Source of the DNA: Canna indica
Lineage: Eukaryota > Streptophyta > Magnoliopsida > Zingiberales > Cannaceae
Direction: 5' to 3'
NCBI GenBank assembly: GCA_034359265.1
Contig: CP136891.1
Span: forward strand, 84,090,001 to 84,154,000
DNA: 64,000 bases
The translations under genes were made by a program, and so were the position numbers. Shown piece after piece: positions 11,481 to 22,063 of the stretch; positions within the stretch are counted from its first letter, which is position 1; each line of letters opens with the position of its first letter. The notes beneath the pieces are model-generated. The model was given only the letters and a program-made list of their open reading frames with translations. It was not told where the DNA came from and searched no databases.

Positions 11481-11806
11481 TTTCGACGTCTTTTCGGACG
11501 TCGAAACGTACATTTAAGCGGCCGTCGTGTTCCACTCATTTTCGTCGTCTTTGTTGGCGTCAATATGTTAATTTCGACGGTTGTTGACGTCGAAATATTA
11601 ACTTGTTCTAACGTCGAAATACCACTGGTTTGTTGTAGTGTGATGATGACGATCATGAAATTGAGGAAGCTGGAGATGAAGAAGATGAAGAAGAAGAATT
11701 CGAAGACTATTATTCAGATGATGAGGAATAATTGTAAAGTATATATTTTATTAAATATATCTCTACTATTTATACAATAATCTGATTATATGTCTGTTTG
11801 ATAGAT

Positions 11807-13284
11807 ATGTCTGGTCGTGGTTATCGACGCAGGAGAGCTTCGGAGTCTCCGATCGGTGAGACTCCAGCACTTACTCATGCTGCTGATCCTCCTGTTGCTG
11901 ATCCTCATGAGGATGATACTGCCGAGGCTAGTACATCCAGACGCAGGCGGCCACGCGGGCCAAACAGGTGGCAGCCTCCACCAGCCACAGAGTCACGTAG
12001 ATTGATTAGCGTGATTGGGGAGCGGTAATATATCATGAATTATGAATCATTATAAATTCACTATATCATAATATAATATTAAAATTTATTTTTGTTGTGC
12101 AGGTTCGAGCAAGAAGAAGTGCTGAGGAGCATTTCTTCTACTATTCGACGATACATGCACGGGGCATGGCCTACGTGGTCTCACGTGCCTAGCAAGCACG
12201 TCGACATGTTATGGCGCGAGTTTGAGGCACGTATTATTTTTTTTTTTACATGCATGATGATATATTAATATTGGTACTGATATTATTATTTTACAGGCTC
12301 GCTATACATGGGCCGAGGACCAGAGGTCCTTCATTTACGCTGCCTGGGAGGCTATTTCCCGGGCAAGGTACAACGGGCAGCTGGGGCAGGCTCGGTCCCA
12401 AGCGATGGCCCGAGCTGGGACCACTAACATCGCGGAGACTCGGGGATACGGCCCCGGTTGGATTACTCCGGATATATGGGACCAGCTCGTGGGGATATGG
12501 TCGACGGATCGATGGCAGGAGGTTTCTCGGAATGCGGCTAGAAATCGCATGTCGGGGGGAGCAGCGCGTCACACCGGCGGCTCTGTTGCATTTGCAGTGC
12601 ACGCAAACCGTATGGTAAGTATACCTTTTAATTATATATTTTATTTGTTACTATGTGTACTAATTAATATATTTGTTTTGTAAATGGAGACGACGGTGTC
12701 GGATGACGGGACAGTCCAGCGACCCTCCCCGATGGCGGTGTTTGAGCGGACTCACCGTCGAGCACATGGGACGGGGGAGTACATCCACAACCGCGCTGCA
12801 TACATTATGGTAACTATATATTTGTTTAAATTGTTCATTATATATTTATAATTTAAGTTTTATGATAAATATTAAACAAAAAATCAAACTCGAGTAGGAG
12901 ACGTACAACCAGACGGTGGTGCAGTGCGGGGGTACCCCCGAGGACTTTGACGCAGCATCGTGGGTCGAGGCCGCAGGTGGCTGGGACCATGGCCGCGTAT
13001 ATGGCTTCGCAGATAGTGGTCATGTGCGAGCCGTGCTAGGGCCACTTGGGGCACCGACCCCTCTGGTCGCTGGTGAGCGGCCGTCCACCTCTAGATCCAG
13101 TTATGATCATAGTAGCAGAATAAGGATTCTAGAGGAGACGGTCGCGCGTCAAAGTCAGATGATGGAGGAGATGCATCCCATGCTACGCAACATGTCAGGT
13201 CGTCCCGAAGCAGGCATCTCTTCAGCATCATCTAATCCATCGTCCTCGAGTCAGTCCACGCCGGTGTACACTCAAGCACTCTAG
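11807..13284 (+). CDS. CACTA accessory protein (Transposase_24 / PTTA-En/Spm type), copy B
   Basis: Five exons can be joined in frame: 11807-12024, 12103-12226, 12297-12614, 12690-12809 and 12898-13284, giving 388 residues. Exon 1 is Arg- and Pro-rich. Exon 3 carries the Transposase_24 core, with WITPDIWDQLVGIWSTDRW, NAARNRMSGG and HTGGS. Exon 5 contains the predicted coiled-coil-like RIRILEETVARQSQMMEEMH and a Ser-rich tail. Intron 2 seems to use a GC donor (GAG|GCACGT), the only choice seen that keeps the frame. In the En/Spm family the second protein binds the subterminal repeats and can also repress. The gene lies 75 bp after the transposase stop. No disabling mutation is visible, so the product may still be made even though the element is defective. 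Confidence 0.8.
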
Positions 13285-13599
13285 ACCCCGCCATATGATC
13301 TAGACCATCCTCCATCGTGATCGTGAGATTTTTTGTTTGGATATTGAACTTGCTACTGAGATATTGAACTTGTTTAACTTATTTTGTTTGGATATTGATA
13401 CTTCAATTTTGCATTTGAATTGTTTTTATACTATCGTGGATAATTATCAATATAAATATAATTGTTTTGATGTATATCTTGGTGTGTTTGTGATGTGTGA
13501 ATGAATGTGTGTATGAGGGTATGGGTGTGTGAGTTATGTATCAGATAATGTATCAATGTATCAATGGAAATTTAAAATTTTAATTTTTTTCGTCACCAG

Positions 13600-14003
13600 G
13601 TTCACATCATCAGCAACGGCTTTCCCACGGCCGTCCGTGGGAAAGCCGTTGCTAAAAGTTTATCGAAAGCCGTTGCTGATGACCTACAGCAACGGCTTAG
13701 CGACGGGCTTTTACTAACGGCGTTGCTACGGACTCAGCGGCCATTGCTATTAATGTTATCAGCAACGGCTCCGGGTCTGTGGCAACACCGTTGCTGATAA
13801 TATTTTTAGCGACGGCCCGAGCGGCCGTTGCTGATAATGTTTTGAGCGACGGCCCGAGCGGCCGTTGTTGATCCGTTGCTAAGTTATCAGCAACGCGACT
13901 TTCTGTCACGGCTCTATTGCAACGACGCGGCCGTTGCTGATGCTCTTCTGCAACGGCTCAGCAACGGCATCAGCCGTTGCTGATGCCCATTTTTCTAGTA
14001 GTG
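13600..14003 (+). repeat. CACTA subterminal repeat array and right terminal repeat, copy B
   Basis: About ten direct and inverted repeats of atcagcaacggc and gccgttgctgat, ending in tttttctagtagtg. These are the presumed binding sites of the accessory protein. The sequence after 14003 is gypsy integrase. Between 13285 and 13600 there is only the AT-rich 3' flank of the preceding gene. Confidence 0.85.
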
Positions 14004-15871
14004 AGACTGCCAATACCGAGCAGTGAACTGAGTACCCCGATCAGAGATGATCATCACTGGGATACCATGATACGCCACAATCCGATCCAAAAATAATCGG
14101 GCATACTGCTCTGCGGTGAAAGTCGTCTTCACCGGAATAAAGTGCACCGACTTAGTTAGCCGATCCACCACCACCCAGACGGAATCATTTCCCTTCTTCG
14201 ACTTGGGTAGTCCAGTAACAAAATCCATAGTGATCTTTTTCCATTTCCACTCCGGCACCTCAAGATTCTGAAGCAGTCCTGCACGTCTCAAATGCTCAGC
14301 CTTAACCTGTTGACAGACCAAACACTTAGACACAAACTCAGCTACCTCCCTCTTCATCCCTCTCCACCAGTAATGCTGCCGCAAATCACGGTATATCTTG
14401 GTGGCTCCTGGATGCATAGTATAAGTGGAACTATGAGCCATCTCAAGTACCTGTCGGCGGACCTCTGCCATATCAGGTACCACAATCCTATCCTTGAACT
14501 TTAACACACCCTCGGCATCAATCCTAAACCCATCGTTCGCATCTCCCCTCTCAACCAGACCTCGAGTTATAGCACAAAATGCATCCTCACCCTGGGCTGT
14601 TCGGAGCATATCCACCAAAGTAGACTGGACGCGAAGATGCGCCACCATACCACCCGAGTTAAACACCGATAACACCGCTCCATTCCCCAGACACTCAGCA
14701 AGCTCCCTCGCCAATAGCCTTCTTCTCAAAGTCAAGTGTGCTAGACTACCCATAGATTTTCTGCTCAATGCATCAGCCACTACATTAGCTTTCCCAGGAT
14801 GGTATAGAATGGTGCAGTCATAGTCTTTCAACAACTCCAACCACCTTCTTTGCCTCAAGTTCAGTTCCTTCTGAGTAAGCAAGTACTGAAGACTTTTATG
14901 GTCAGTATAAATCTCACAAGCTTCCCCATACAAATAATGGCGCCATAACTTTAGTGCAAATACTATAGCTGCCAACTCTAAATCATGGGTCGGGTAGTTC
15001 TTCTCATGAGGTTTCAACTGCCTAGATGCATAAGCAATCACCCTACCATGCTGCATCAAAACACAACCCAAACCTACCATAGAAGCATCACAGTACACTA
15101 CAAAACCTCCAGAACCTGACGGTAGAGCCAATACTGGAGCTGAAGTCAACCGGTCCTTGAACTCCTGAAATCTCTCCTCGCACTTGCTATCCCACTCAAA
15201 TTTGATTTTCTTCTGAGTCAACCGGGTTAAAGGAGCTGCAATTCTAGAAAAGTTTTCTACAAACTTCCTATAGTACCTTGCCAAGCCCAAGAAGCTCCGG
15301 ATCTCAGCCACACAAGTCGGATTTTTCCATCTCTGCACTGCTTCAATCTTCGCGGGGTCTACCTTCACCCCGTCCCTCGATACCACATGACCTAAAAATC
15401 CCACACTGTTCAACCAGAACTCACACTTGGAAAATTTAGCAAATAATTGATGCTTCCTGAGGGTCTCCAAAACTACCCTCAAATGCCCACAATGCTCAGC
15501 CTCACTTCGGGAGTAAACCAGGATGTCATCTATGAACACAATGACAAACCTATCCAGAAACTCCTTGAATACACGGTTCATCAAATCCATAAATGCAGCC
15601 GGTGCATTAGTCAACCCGAAGGACATGACCAAAAATTTGTAGTGACCATATCTTGTCCTAAAGGCTGTCTTCTGAACATCCTGATCCCGGATCCTCAACT
15701 GGTGATACCCTGACCTTAGGTCGATCTTAGAGAACCACTGCGCTCCCTGTAACTGATCAAAAAGATCATCAATCCTTGGGAGTGGGTAGCGGTTCTTGGT
15801 CGTCACTTTATTTAGCTGCCGGTAATCAACACACATCCGCATGGATCCATCTTTCTTTTTAACAAATCCTT
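14004..15871 (-). pseudogene. Gypsy pol fragment: reverse transcriptase, RNase H, integrase N-terminal half
   Basis: The frame is open from [20 protein letters not shown] (cut at 15871) to FTARYW near 14020. Reverse transcriptase shows the catalytic FIDDILVYS. RNase H follows ([34 protein letters not shown]). The integrase has the H2C2 zinc motif ([11 protein letters not shown]...CLVCQQVK) and the Asp-containing MDFVTGLP and ISDRGTQF. Gag, protease, the N-terminal third of reverse transcriptase and the 5' LTR are absent. The integrase is broken by the right end of CACTA copy B and continues at 7853-7202. No stop or frameshift is seen in these 600 codons, so the insertion of the gypsy element was not very old when it was broken up. 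Confidence 0.93.
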
Positions 15872-16863
15872 GGATGAGTCATTACTGTATCATCACGACT
15901 TCTTGCATGCCAACTCATGTAGGGGGCTGTCTTTTCCGACATGAATAATCTTTGAAGCATCGGTGTTAGTGGAAAATACCGAAGCACCTTAAACGGAATA
16001 TTTTTCTGTCGGACCGATTTCTTCTCCTTGTAATGAGGATGTTGACATACAGGGCATTTATCCAACTGCACATTTTCTTTATAATATAAAATGCAGTTAT
16101 TTTGGCACACGTGTATTTTTTCGTACCCAAGCCCCAATTTTCTCATTAGCTTTTTAGTCTTATAAAAAGTTGGCTCAAACTTGTTATCAGTAGGCAACAT
16201 TCCATTAATCAATCCAGTAATCCGATCATACGCAACCCCGCTGATATTATAATCGGCCTTGATGTTTAGGAGCTGTGTCATTGCTGAAAACCTAGTGAAT
16301 TTAGGACAATTCTCATACAAAGGTTCATCGGCAGCTTTCAACATCTCGTAAAATTCTGCAGCTTCTTTATTCGATAATTCAATCTCTACCGCAGTTTGTA
16401 CTTCTGTGATATCAACCGCCGTAGTATCTGGTGGGACTGATGTCTAAAGAACTGGCCGATCAACATTATCATTCAGGTGGAATTGACCTCCAAGACTATC
16501 ATGTATCATAGTTCTATAAGGATTAGATTGACTAGATGAAGAAGCACCAGCAGAGGAAGATTCACCATATGTCTGAACGACAGGATTACTCGACATCCCG
16601 ACTTCATGTGACTCCCCGTGACAAGTCCATAGAAAATATCTTAATGCAAATCCTTTGCTATATAGATGTAGAGTGACAGTCTCCCGATCCAAAAATCGTC
16701 CATTCAAACAAATGTGGCACAAACATCGGATTTGATCACCGATGTTAACAAAATTCCGATTCGAAAAAGCAAAATTTAGGAAGTACGTTACGCCTAATCG
16801 AAACTCATTCGTTAAAGCTCCACGATCAAGACGTCGGTACATCCAACTTCGATCAACTGACAT
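15872..16863 (-). pseudogene. CACTA TNP2-like transposase, copy C, truncated
   Basis: The ATG is at 16863-16861. The N-terminal transposase-associated domain reads through the Glu codon that is a stop in copy A, but a TAG at 16446-16444 replaces a Gln codon after DRPVL. The frame then continues without further breaks through EMLKAADEPLYENCPKFTRF and the Cys-rich QNNCILYYKENVQLDKCPVC to [10 protein letters not shown], where the copy is cut by the junction with gypsy. It lacks most of the catalytic region. Confidence 0.9.
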
Positions 16864-16924
16864 GATTCTGTCAATCAATGACAATTTCTTTGGTTGTCTT
16901 TAGGTGAGATTGTCCTATTCTATT

Positions 16925-17131
16925 CGGGATTTATGTTATTTATATTGCACTAAGTACTTATTTTAAACGCTAACTTCATTCTAAATTTCGGCAGCATCTC
17001 CCTACAGTTCTCCGAATACGCATATCATCTGGGCGTGTATCGGAGAACAAGAGAGATGTTGCCGAAATTTAGAATAATTAGTTAACAATTAAAAGAAAAA
17101 CGTAAGTGCAGTACAAATAATTATATTTCCA
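16925..17131 (-). repeat. Long hairpin upstream of transposase gene, copy C
   Basis: Same inverted repeat as at 3711-3916 and 8575-8785: attctaaatttcggca on the left arm and tgccgaaatttagaat on the right arm, with outer arms cgggatttat and atttcc. Differences from copy A are few. Confidence 0.75.
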
Positions 17132-18102
17132 AATTGTCCAATCAAGGACAATTCAAGAATTGTATGTCGTATAAAAGATCATCTACTTCTTTTACACGAA
17201 CATACAATTCCCGAACGAATCTAAGGTTTTGCTAAATCATATCCGACTCGTCGATGCGTACGTGAAACATATCAACTCGTCGGATGGATGATTATTTTCT
17301 AAATGTTTCGAGACAGTTCGAGTCCATATTAGACAATTCCGACACGAGTCCAAATTAGACGATTCCGGCATGAGTCCGAAGTGGACGATTCCGGCGCGCG
17401 TTCGAAGGGACGATTCCGGCGCGCATCCGAAGTGGATGATTCCGGCACAATGCCGAAGTGGACAATTCCGAAATTAATCTAAACCCTAAAAATTAATTTA
17501 ACAAATTAAACAATTGATCTAAATAATTAATTAACAAATAAATAAATAAAATTAATCTACTATTTCCGGCGCCGGCGTATAGTGTGTCCGGACATTGTAC
17601 AAGATCCGGCGGCGGTCATCGGCCGAAATCCTAAAAATAGGGTTTCAGTCGAATTTCCCGCCGGCCGCAACAGGAAGAGACGGTCGGGCGGCAATGAATA
17701 CCTAAAATCGGCGGTCGAGGATGGACGGCAGCGTCGACAGCGGCAGCTCTGCATCGTCGGCCGCGGCGGCGAGAGGCGGGAGGAGGAGGAGGCGACGACA
17801 GCAGCGGGAGGAAGAAGGGGTGGGCGCGATCTGCGACCTATATAAACTTATCAGCAACGGCTCACTCGCCCGTTAGAAAGTCGTTGCTAATAAGTTATCA
17901 TCAGCAACGGCTCATTTGTCCGTTAGAAAGCCGTTGCTGATAATTAAAATCATCAGCAACGGCTCGCGTGTCCGTTAGAAAGCCGTTGCAGATACAACAT
18001 ATCTGCAACGGCTTGAGCGGCCGTAAGAATGCCGTTGTAAATAGGAACGGCTTGAGCGGCCGTTGCTGATAGCCGTTGCTGAAGACTCAATTTCTAGTAG
18101 TG

Positions 18103-18849
18103 TTCTAAAAAATAACTTACCATTTGTTATATGGAATGCAACAATAGTCCCACATTAAAAACTTCTTAAAATGGACTTGACTATTTAATTATAAATGATG
18201 CATGTATATGCATAACTCAAAACATAAAATGTGCAAACCTAGTCGGTTCTAGTAAGTTAAGGCTTAGCTTGGCTCGGGCTTTGAGTAAAATGTAATTGAG
18301 CCGAGCTGGGCCAAGGCTTAGCTCAGACTCAACTCCTTTGCTTAATTTCACCTCTAAGCGCAACTAGAAAGCGTTTTCGTCAGAAATCACCGACGCCATT
18401 AATAAAAGCGTTGTGAGTTGCATTGGAGGCGCAACTAAAATGCGTCTCTGCTAGAAATCACTAACATCGGGCCTTTGCATCTGTATAATATAATATAATA
18501 TAAAAAATTATATAATATATTTTATCATTAAAAATGTTTCATAAATTAAAATTATTATTTTTTAATTTTTAATTTTTGGCCGGAGGTAAAATGAGTATCA
18601 CAAATATTGAAAGTTCTAGTGCAGACTAATGAATTAAAAGCTTTGTGAGTGTATTATTAATACACCTTATGACAGCTTATGAGGTACTATCTTTAGTGCA
18701 AGTATTAGTTAATACTCTTCCCAAACAATGCATAATATTATTCTAATACTATACAGGATGCTTATACAATGTACTAAACAGCCCCACAGGTTAGTCAATA
18801 TAGAGTAGTACTAATAGGCTAGTACTATACGGTGTACCAAACGAGCCCT
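18103..18849. other. Intergenic, AT-rich, no gene
   Basis: No coding signal. Around 18240-18345 there is a run rich in gagccgagct-type motifs like those in the hAT MITEs elsewhere in the window. Around 18355-18480 there are two aactagaaagcg/aactaaaatgcg repeats that look like decayed CACTA subterminal sequence. Confidence 0.5.
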
Positions 18850-19014
18850 TTGTGTGCTGTCGTTGAATGAAAATTTGACGATGGTTGAGGTTACCATATC
18901 ATTGCTACTAGGCAACAACTTTCTATTGTCGTCGTAGTCCTGTCACATTTGCGACGGTCGTTTCATCGTTGCAATTAAAATTATCATCCCAAATAGTAGA
19001 GTTTCTAGTGGTGT
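18850..19014. mobile_element. Decayed CACTA end
   Basis: The stretch ends in gagtttctagtggtg, close to the reverse complement of a CACTA terminus. It is preceded by repeats of gacgatggttg and gcgacggtcgtt, similar to the subterminal repeats of the remnants at 22064 and 30195. No partner end was found. Confidence 0.45.
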
Positions 19015-19019
19015 ATGTG

Positions 19020-19460
19020 TAGGGATGACAGAGAATCGAATACGGTGCGAATATTGTATTATCTGTATCGGCTTTGCAGATCCACATCCACATCGCATCC
19101 ACACCGCATTCAAATGCGGATATCCGCACGACATCCACATATTCACCGTATTTAATAAAAAAAATTAATAAATAATATATTTAATTAAAAATAGCTCACA
19201 TTATTAAAAATCATAACAATAGGCAACTTACTAAAGTTTCATATATAATTTATCATAAACCGATCTATATATTAACTTTTACATAAGCAAAATGATAATA
19301 TATTTGTCATATGGTACATACAGATCCACATCCATATCCGTATTCGTACCGCATAGAAATTTTTAAATTCATATCTGCATCCATATTTATTTTTATTAGT
19401 GGATATGGATCAGATATGATGCATATGCGGTTATTTTTAGTTGGCAAATTGCCACCCCTA
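19020..19460. mobile_element. hAT-type MITE
   Basis: Starts TAGGGATGACA and ends TTGCCACCCCTA (inverted: TAGGGGTGGCAA), a common terminus of plant hAT MITEs. The subterminal parts are full of gcatccacat and ggatatgg inverted repeats. Flanking 8-mers (tgtatgtg and gtagtgtg) match only partly, so the target duplication is uncertain. From 19461 to 19845 nothing is recognised apart from a short (TA)n and the presumed 3' UTR of the next gene. Confidence 0.55.
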
Positions 19461-19845
19461 GTAGTGTGAAGTATTCATTTCAACTTTAAAATTTGTGCAA
19501 AAATAATTTTATTGTCCAAATGAAGTAATATTACGATCATCAAAAGCATCGTTATTAATCACCGATTGCGTGAATATTAAAGTTGAATAATTACTTTTAA
19601 AAATAGAAGAAAAATGATCACCATCTACTTAAGTGGATAGTATATATATATATATATACACACAAATTAGATCCCATGGATCTCTCCGCATCATTTGCTA
19701 TGTAAAAAAAAAAATCATTTCTTTCAAGAAGTTGCATTCATCATTTATTCTCCTTGTACCAAGGTTAATTTGGGCAACTTATTATTCATGCCATAAATGT
19801 AAAACCCTAGAACAAAAATGAAGGTAAACATGAGACAAGTTGGGT

Positions 19846-20467
19846 TCAATTCCTATCTTTTCCCTTAGCTTGGAGAATGTCGAGAAGACTGATCTCTCCA
19901 TCAATGGAAAGCGGGATGGTAATTTCTCCAATGACCGGCACTTTCATCGTCGCATTCACACTAAAATTATAGTCAATGTCTAAATCTCTTGCAATGTCCT
20001 TCAACAAACTAATTATGGCGTTGTAGGGCACTTTCAAGGACAACTCCACATTTGTATCAGCATTTGCTGCTAGTGAACCTGGATTTGTCACCTTGCCTGA
20101 TGCTATCACCCTGCAACATTAAGGTCACAATTATTTGAGTGTAATTATATATATATATATAATAAAATATATTTCTTAATGCCTTTTCATAGAATATATC
20201 TTACTCGGTGGCGCTCTTGAGCGCATAAGTGACCGTGGGGATGAGGATTTTGAAATTGAAAGGATTGTGCAAAGAGATATTGGTAGCGAACACGATGGAA
20301 TCGTTGGTGAAATACTTGATGGACAGTCCCGTGAGTTTCGCTTCCGGGATTGGAATTTTCGCACTCGTGAGCACCTCCGGCTGGTCTAGTTGAGTAGGCA
20401 CGGGGCGGGAAAGAGAGAACGAGAATGTGAGAGAAAAAAGGAGGAAGAAGATGAGATATTGGGACAT
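19846..20467 (-). CDS. LEA14-like protein 1, with signal peptide
   Basis: Two exons, 20467-20205 and 20110-19846, give 175 residues. The splice sites GA|GTAAGA and TTGCAG|G join in frame (phase 2), as in the other genes of the cluster. The protein starts MSQYLIFFLLFSLTFSFSLS, a hydrophobic signal-like segment. One LEA_2/WHy domain follows, with IPEAKLTGLSIKYF, SLHNPFNF, VIASGKVTNPGSL and VPVIGEITIPLS, all typical of LEA14/desiccation-related proteins. Those proteins are folded and bind non-specifically to protect proteins in drought or salt stress. Here the leader predicts entry to the secretory pathway (inference). This gene is the most diverged in the cluster and points away from the others. 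No clear TATA box was found; acgtgggc at about 20709 resembles an ABA-response core. Confidence 0.85.
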
Positions 20468-20939
20468 ACTTTGTATTTTCTAGGTGTGTGCGCGCGGAGG
20501 ATTAGTCTAAGTGTGTGCATAATCCAAGAGATGCTACAAGTAATTAAGGAGGATGGCATGATTTGGTAGATGTTGGTATATGCAAAAATTAGGGAGGATT
20601 GAGGAGAGCCACACACACATTTGCAAATATGTGGCTCTCATTCGCTACCCTCGTCCGAATGCCTAGCATGGAGGTCTCAGTTAACTCCCGAGCTCAGGTT
20701 TCGGTCTACGTGGGCCCACGCGGGATCGTGTGACCGCGCCAAAGTAATTCCTCTCTATTGACTTTCAAAAAAAAAATTGAAAAAGAAAACTTGTATTGAT
20801 AAGTTTTGAGAAATACAAGTGATATGATAGAGAGGGGGAGGAGTTAAGGGATAAAAAGCAGAGCAAGAAAATTAGATAATAGAGACACGTTTAAAGAGGT
20901 TATGTCCTTTGATGGCGAGCTCAATGGATGATTTGGAAG
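20468..20939. promoter_or_regulatory. Upstream region of LEA14-like gene 1
   Basis: Contains no gene. A GC-rich patch (20640-20750) holds tacgtgggcccacgcgg, with an ACGTG core like ABA-response elements, about 245 bp before the ATG. The rest is AT-rich. Confidence 0.3.
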
Positions 20940-21250
20940 TGTCGTTAAAGCTTCAGTTGTTCCGCTCAAACCAGATTTTCACTCTCCAAATCATTAAAGC
21001 CAAATGCTTTCATTGTTGAGGTACGAAAGCGCTTCAAAGCCAAGGTCAAAACATGAGGGGGAAGAGGTGAGATTACAAAAGTCAAACATAGCCCTCCACT
21101 CTTGCGCTGTATAGGTGCAGTCCAAGAACAAGTGGTCATGAGCTTCATCTGAGGAGTTACAAAGTAGGCAAGATGGGTGGATCTGCAAGTTCTGCCTAAT
21201 CAGCATGTCCTTCATTGGTAACCTTTTTCGATTCGCCAGCCAATTGGGAT
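20940..21250 (-). pseudogene. LINE fragment: zinc-binding reverse transcriptase domain (zf-RVT)
   Basis: On the minus strand the frame reads LDPNWLANRKRLPMKDMLIR, then the zinc motif CLLCNSSDEAHDHLFLDC and QEWRAMFDFCNL, with the stop near 20994. This is the domain after reverse transcriptase in plant L1-type LINEs. No reverse transcriptase or RNase H is left around it. Confidence 0.8.
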
Positions 21251-21349
21251 CAAGAGAGATTCTGAAAAGGTACTAGCTATGCCAAAGGAAAGGTACAGAG
21301 GGATCTAAAATGCCTCGATCGGTAAGTAAGCAATCGACAGAGTGAATTC

Positions 21350-22063
21350 GTGTGTATCAATTGAGCACATGTTTAGATGCATACAACAACGAAAAGGGAG
21401 ATGTTATATGCCAAACAAGGATAAGTGTTTGCAAATTGTCTCTCCTCATACTTGGATAAAATTATATACTAGCTAGCTCGTTATAATATGAAATTTCTTT
21501 TTATATGATCCTAGCGCTATAATAAATTTAGTTACAAATGTTGGACTCAATGTCTGTTTTTCTTTTGAGCTATTAGTGAAAAATGTTGGCCTTTGGAGAA
21601 TGCCTTCCAAAGAAGATTTTATCCGGGAAAATCACCATCCTACGTTCATACAAGAGATCAATCTTGTCTGAATCCTTCATGGTGAAGGACGAGATATGAA
21701 TTAATACTCGAATCGACATCCTTATTTCCTTCTCTCTATCATAATGTTTACATATGACCTATATAAGGTTTAGCTAAGATTTTATTTGAACCAATATAAT
21801 TTATATATATATTTCATGCTCCCTAAATTAACTCCACATGATTAGTGGTTTTAAAGTGCTTTTCTGTGCTAAACATTTGCCTAGTTTCTATATGCTAATT
21901 GGCTTCTCAAAACCTCTTGATAATTAACTCAGTATATGTCTTATTAAATTTCTATACGATCCTCTTAATATGTACATTACATGACATTTGACAAATAATT
22001 ATCCAAATTTTCATATCTAATAATGGTATATATAGCATCAACATTGTAATAAAAAGGAGACAC
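21350..22063 (+). pseudogene. Orphan 3' flank of a lost LEA14-like gene
   Basis: This matches the 3' flank of the pseudogene at 28346 (29455-30194) base for base over long stretches: UTR, aataaatttag stretch, decayed end of exon 2 (about 21625-21715) and the following tatataaggtttagctaaga. No exon 1 or exon 2 is left upstream, where the LINE fragment now lies. It is evidence for a further gene copy that was deleted. Confidence 0.7.

Larger units (their letters stand above)
9675..11640. mobile_element. Non-autonomous CACTA element carrying host gene fragments
   Basis: Ends are CACTACAACAAA at 9675 and TTTGTTGTAGTG at 11640, flanked by the 3-bp target duplication TGA (9672-9674 and 11641-11643). 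Both ends have inverted arrays of a short motif built on tttcgacg and cgtcgaaat. No transposase sequence was recognised inside. The centre holds a GC-rich palindromic repeat, a receptor-kinase-like fragment and the last part of a chitinase gene. This layout is that of a gene-capturing (Pack-type) CACTA element. It belongs to a different family from copies A-C, whose ends are CACTACTAGAAA. Confidence 0.92.
8848..11731 (+). pseudogene. CACTA transposase gene, copy B: core deleted and split by insertion
   Basis: The ATG at 8848 starts MSADRSWMYRRLDRGALTNE, the N-terminal transposase-associated domain, including the Cys-rich IRCPCRICSNRRYLDRETVT. After HLNDNV (near 9248) the sequence jumps through a short filler to LHYFGLKSVILFRCHWFDTT, which lies in the C-terminal DUF4216 domain. 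Compared with copy A about 2.6 kb is missing, including all of Transposase_21 and DUF4218. At 9675 a 1966-bp CACTA element interrupts the frame. The acidic tail resumes at 11641 and stops at 11731. Before that insertion the gene would have encoded a short in-frame fusion of the two end domains. That form could not catalyse transposition. Confidence 0.88.
7854..14003 (+). mobile_element. CACTA element, copy B, deletion derivative inside gypsy integrase
   Basis: The right end is intact: subterminal repeats end in tttttctagtagtg at 14003, directly joined to gypsy integrase. The left terminal repeat and subterminal array are missing, and the element starts within the GC-rich leader at about 7854. 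Order: GC-rich leader (7854-8100), AT-rich spacer and telo-box, 26-bp repeats, hairpin (8575-8785), a deleted transposase gene split by another CACTA element, an intact-looking second gene (11807-13284) and subterminal repeats. With the catalytic core deleted the element cannot move by itself. Confidence 0.9.
15872..18102 (-). mobile_element. CACTA element, copy C, 5' half only
   Basis: Minus-strand copy nearly identical to copy A over 2654-4785, and extending further to a complete end: subterminal repeats at 17850-18090 and the terminus atttctagtagtg ending at 18102 (CACTACTAGAAAT on the minus strand). Its left side is cut inside Transposase_21 and joined to gypsy pol at about 15865-15872, with a few bases (tggatgag) that may belong to either side. 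The 26-bp repeat (about 17318-17470) and a telo-box at 17481 are present. Confidence 0.9.

Noticed and set aside
18923..19146. Minus-strand frames of 67-71 codons
   Set aside because: Lie across the ends of a decayed CACTA and a hAT MITE; composed of their repeats.
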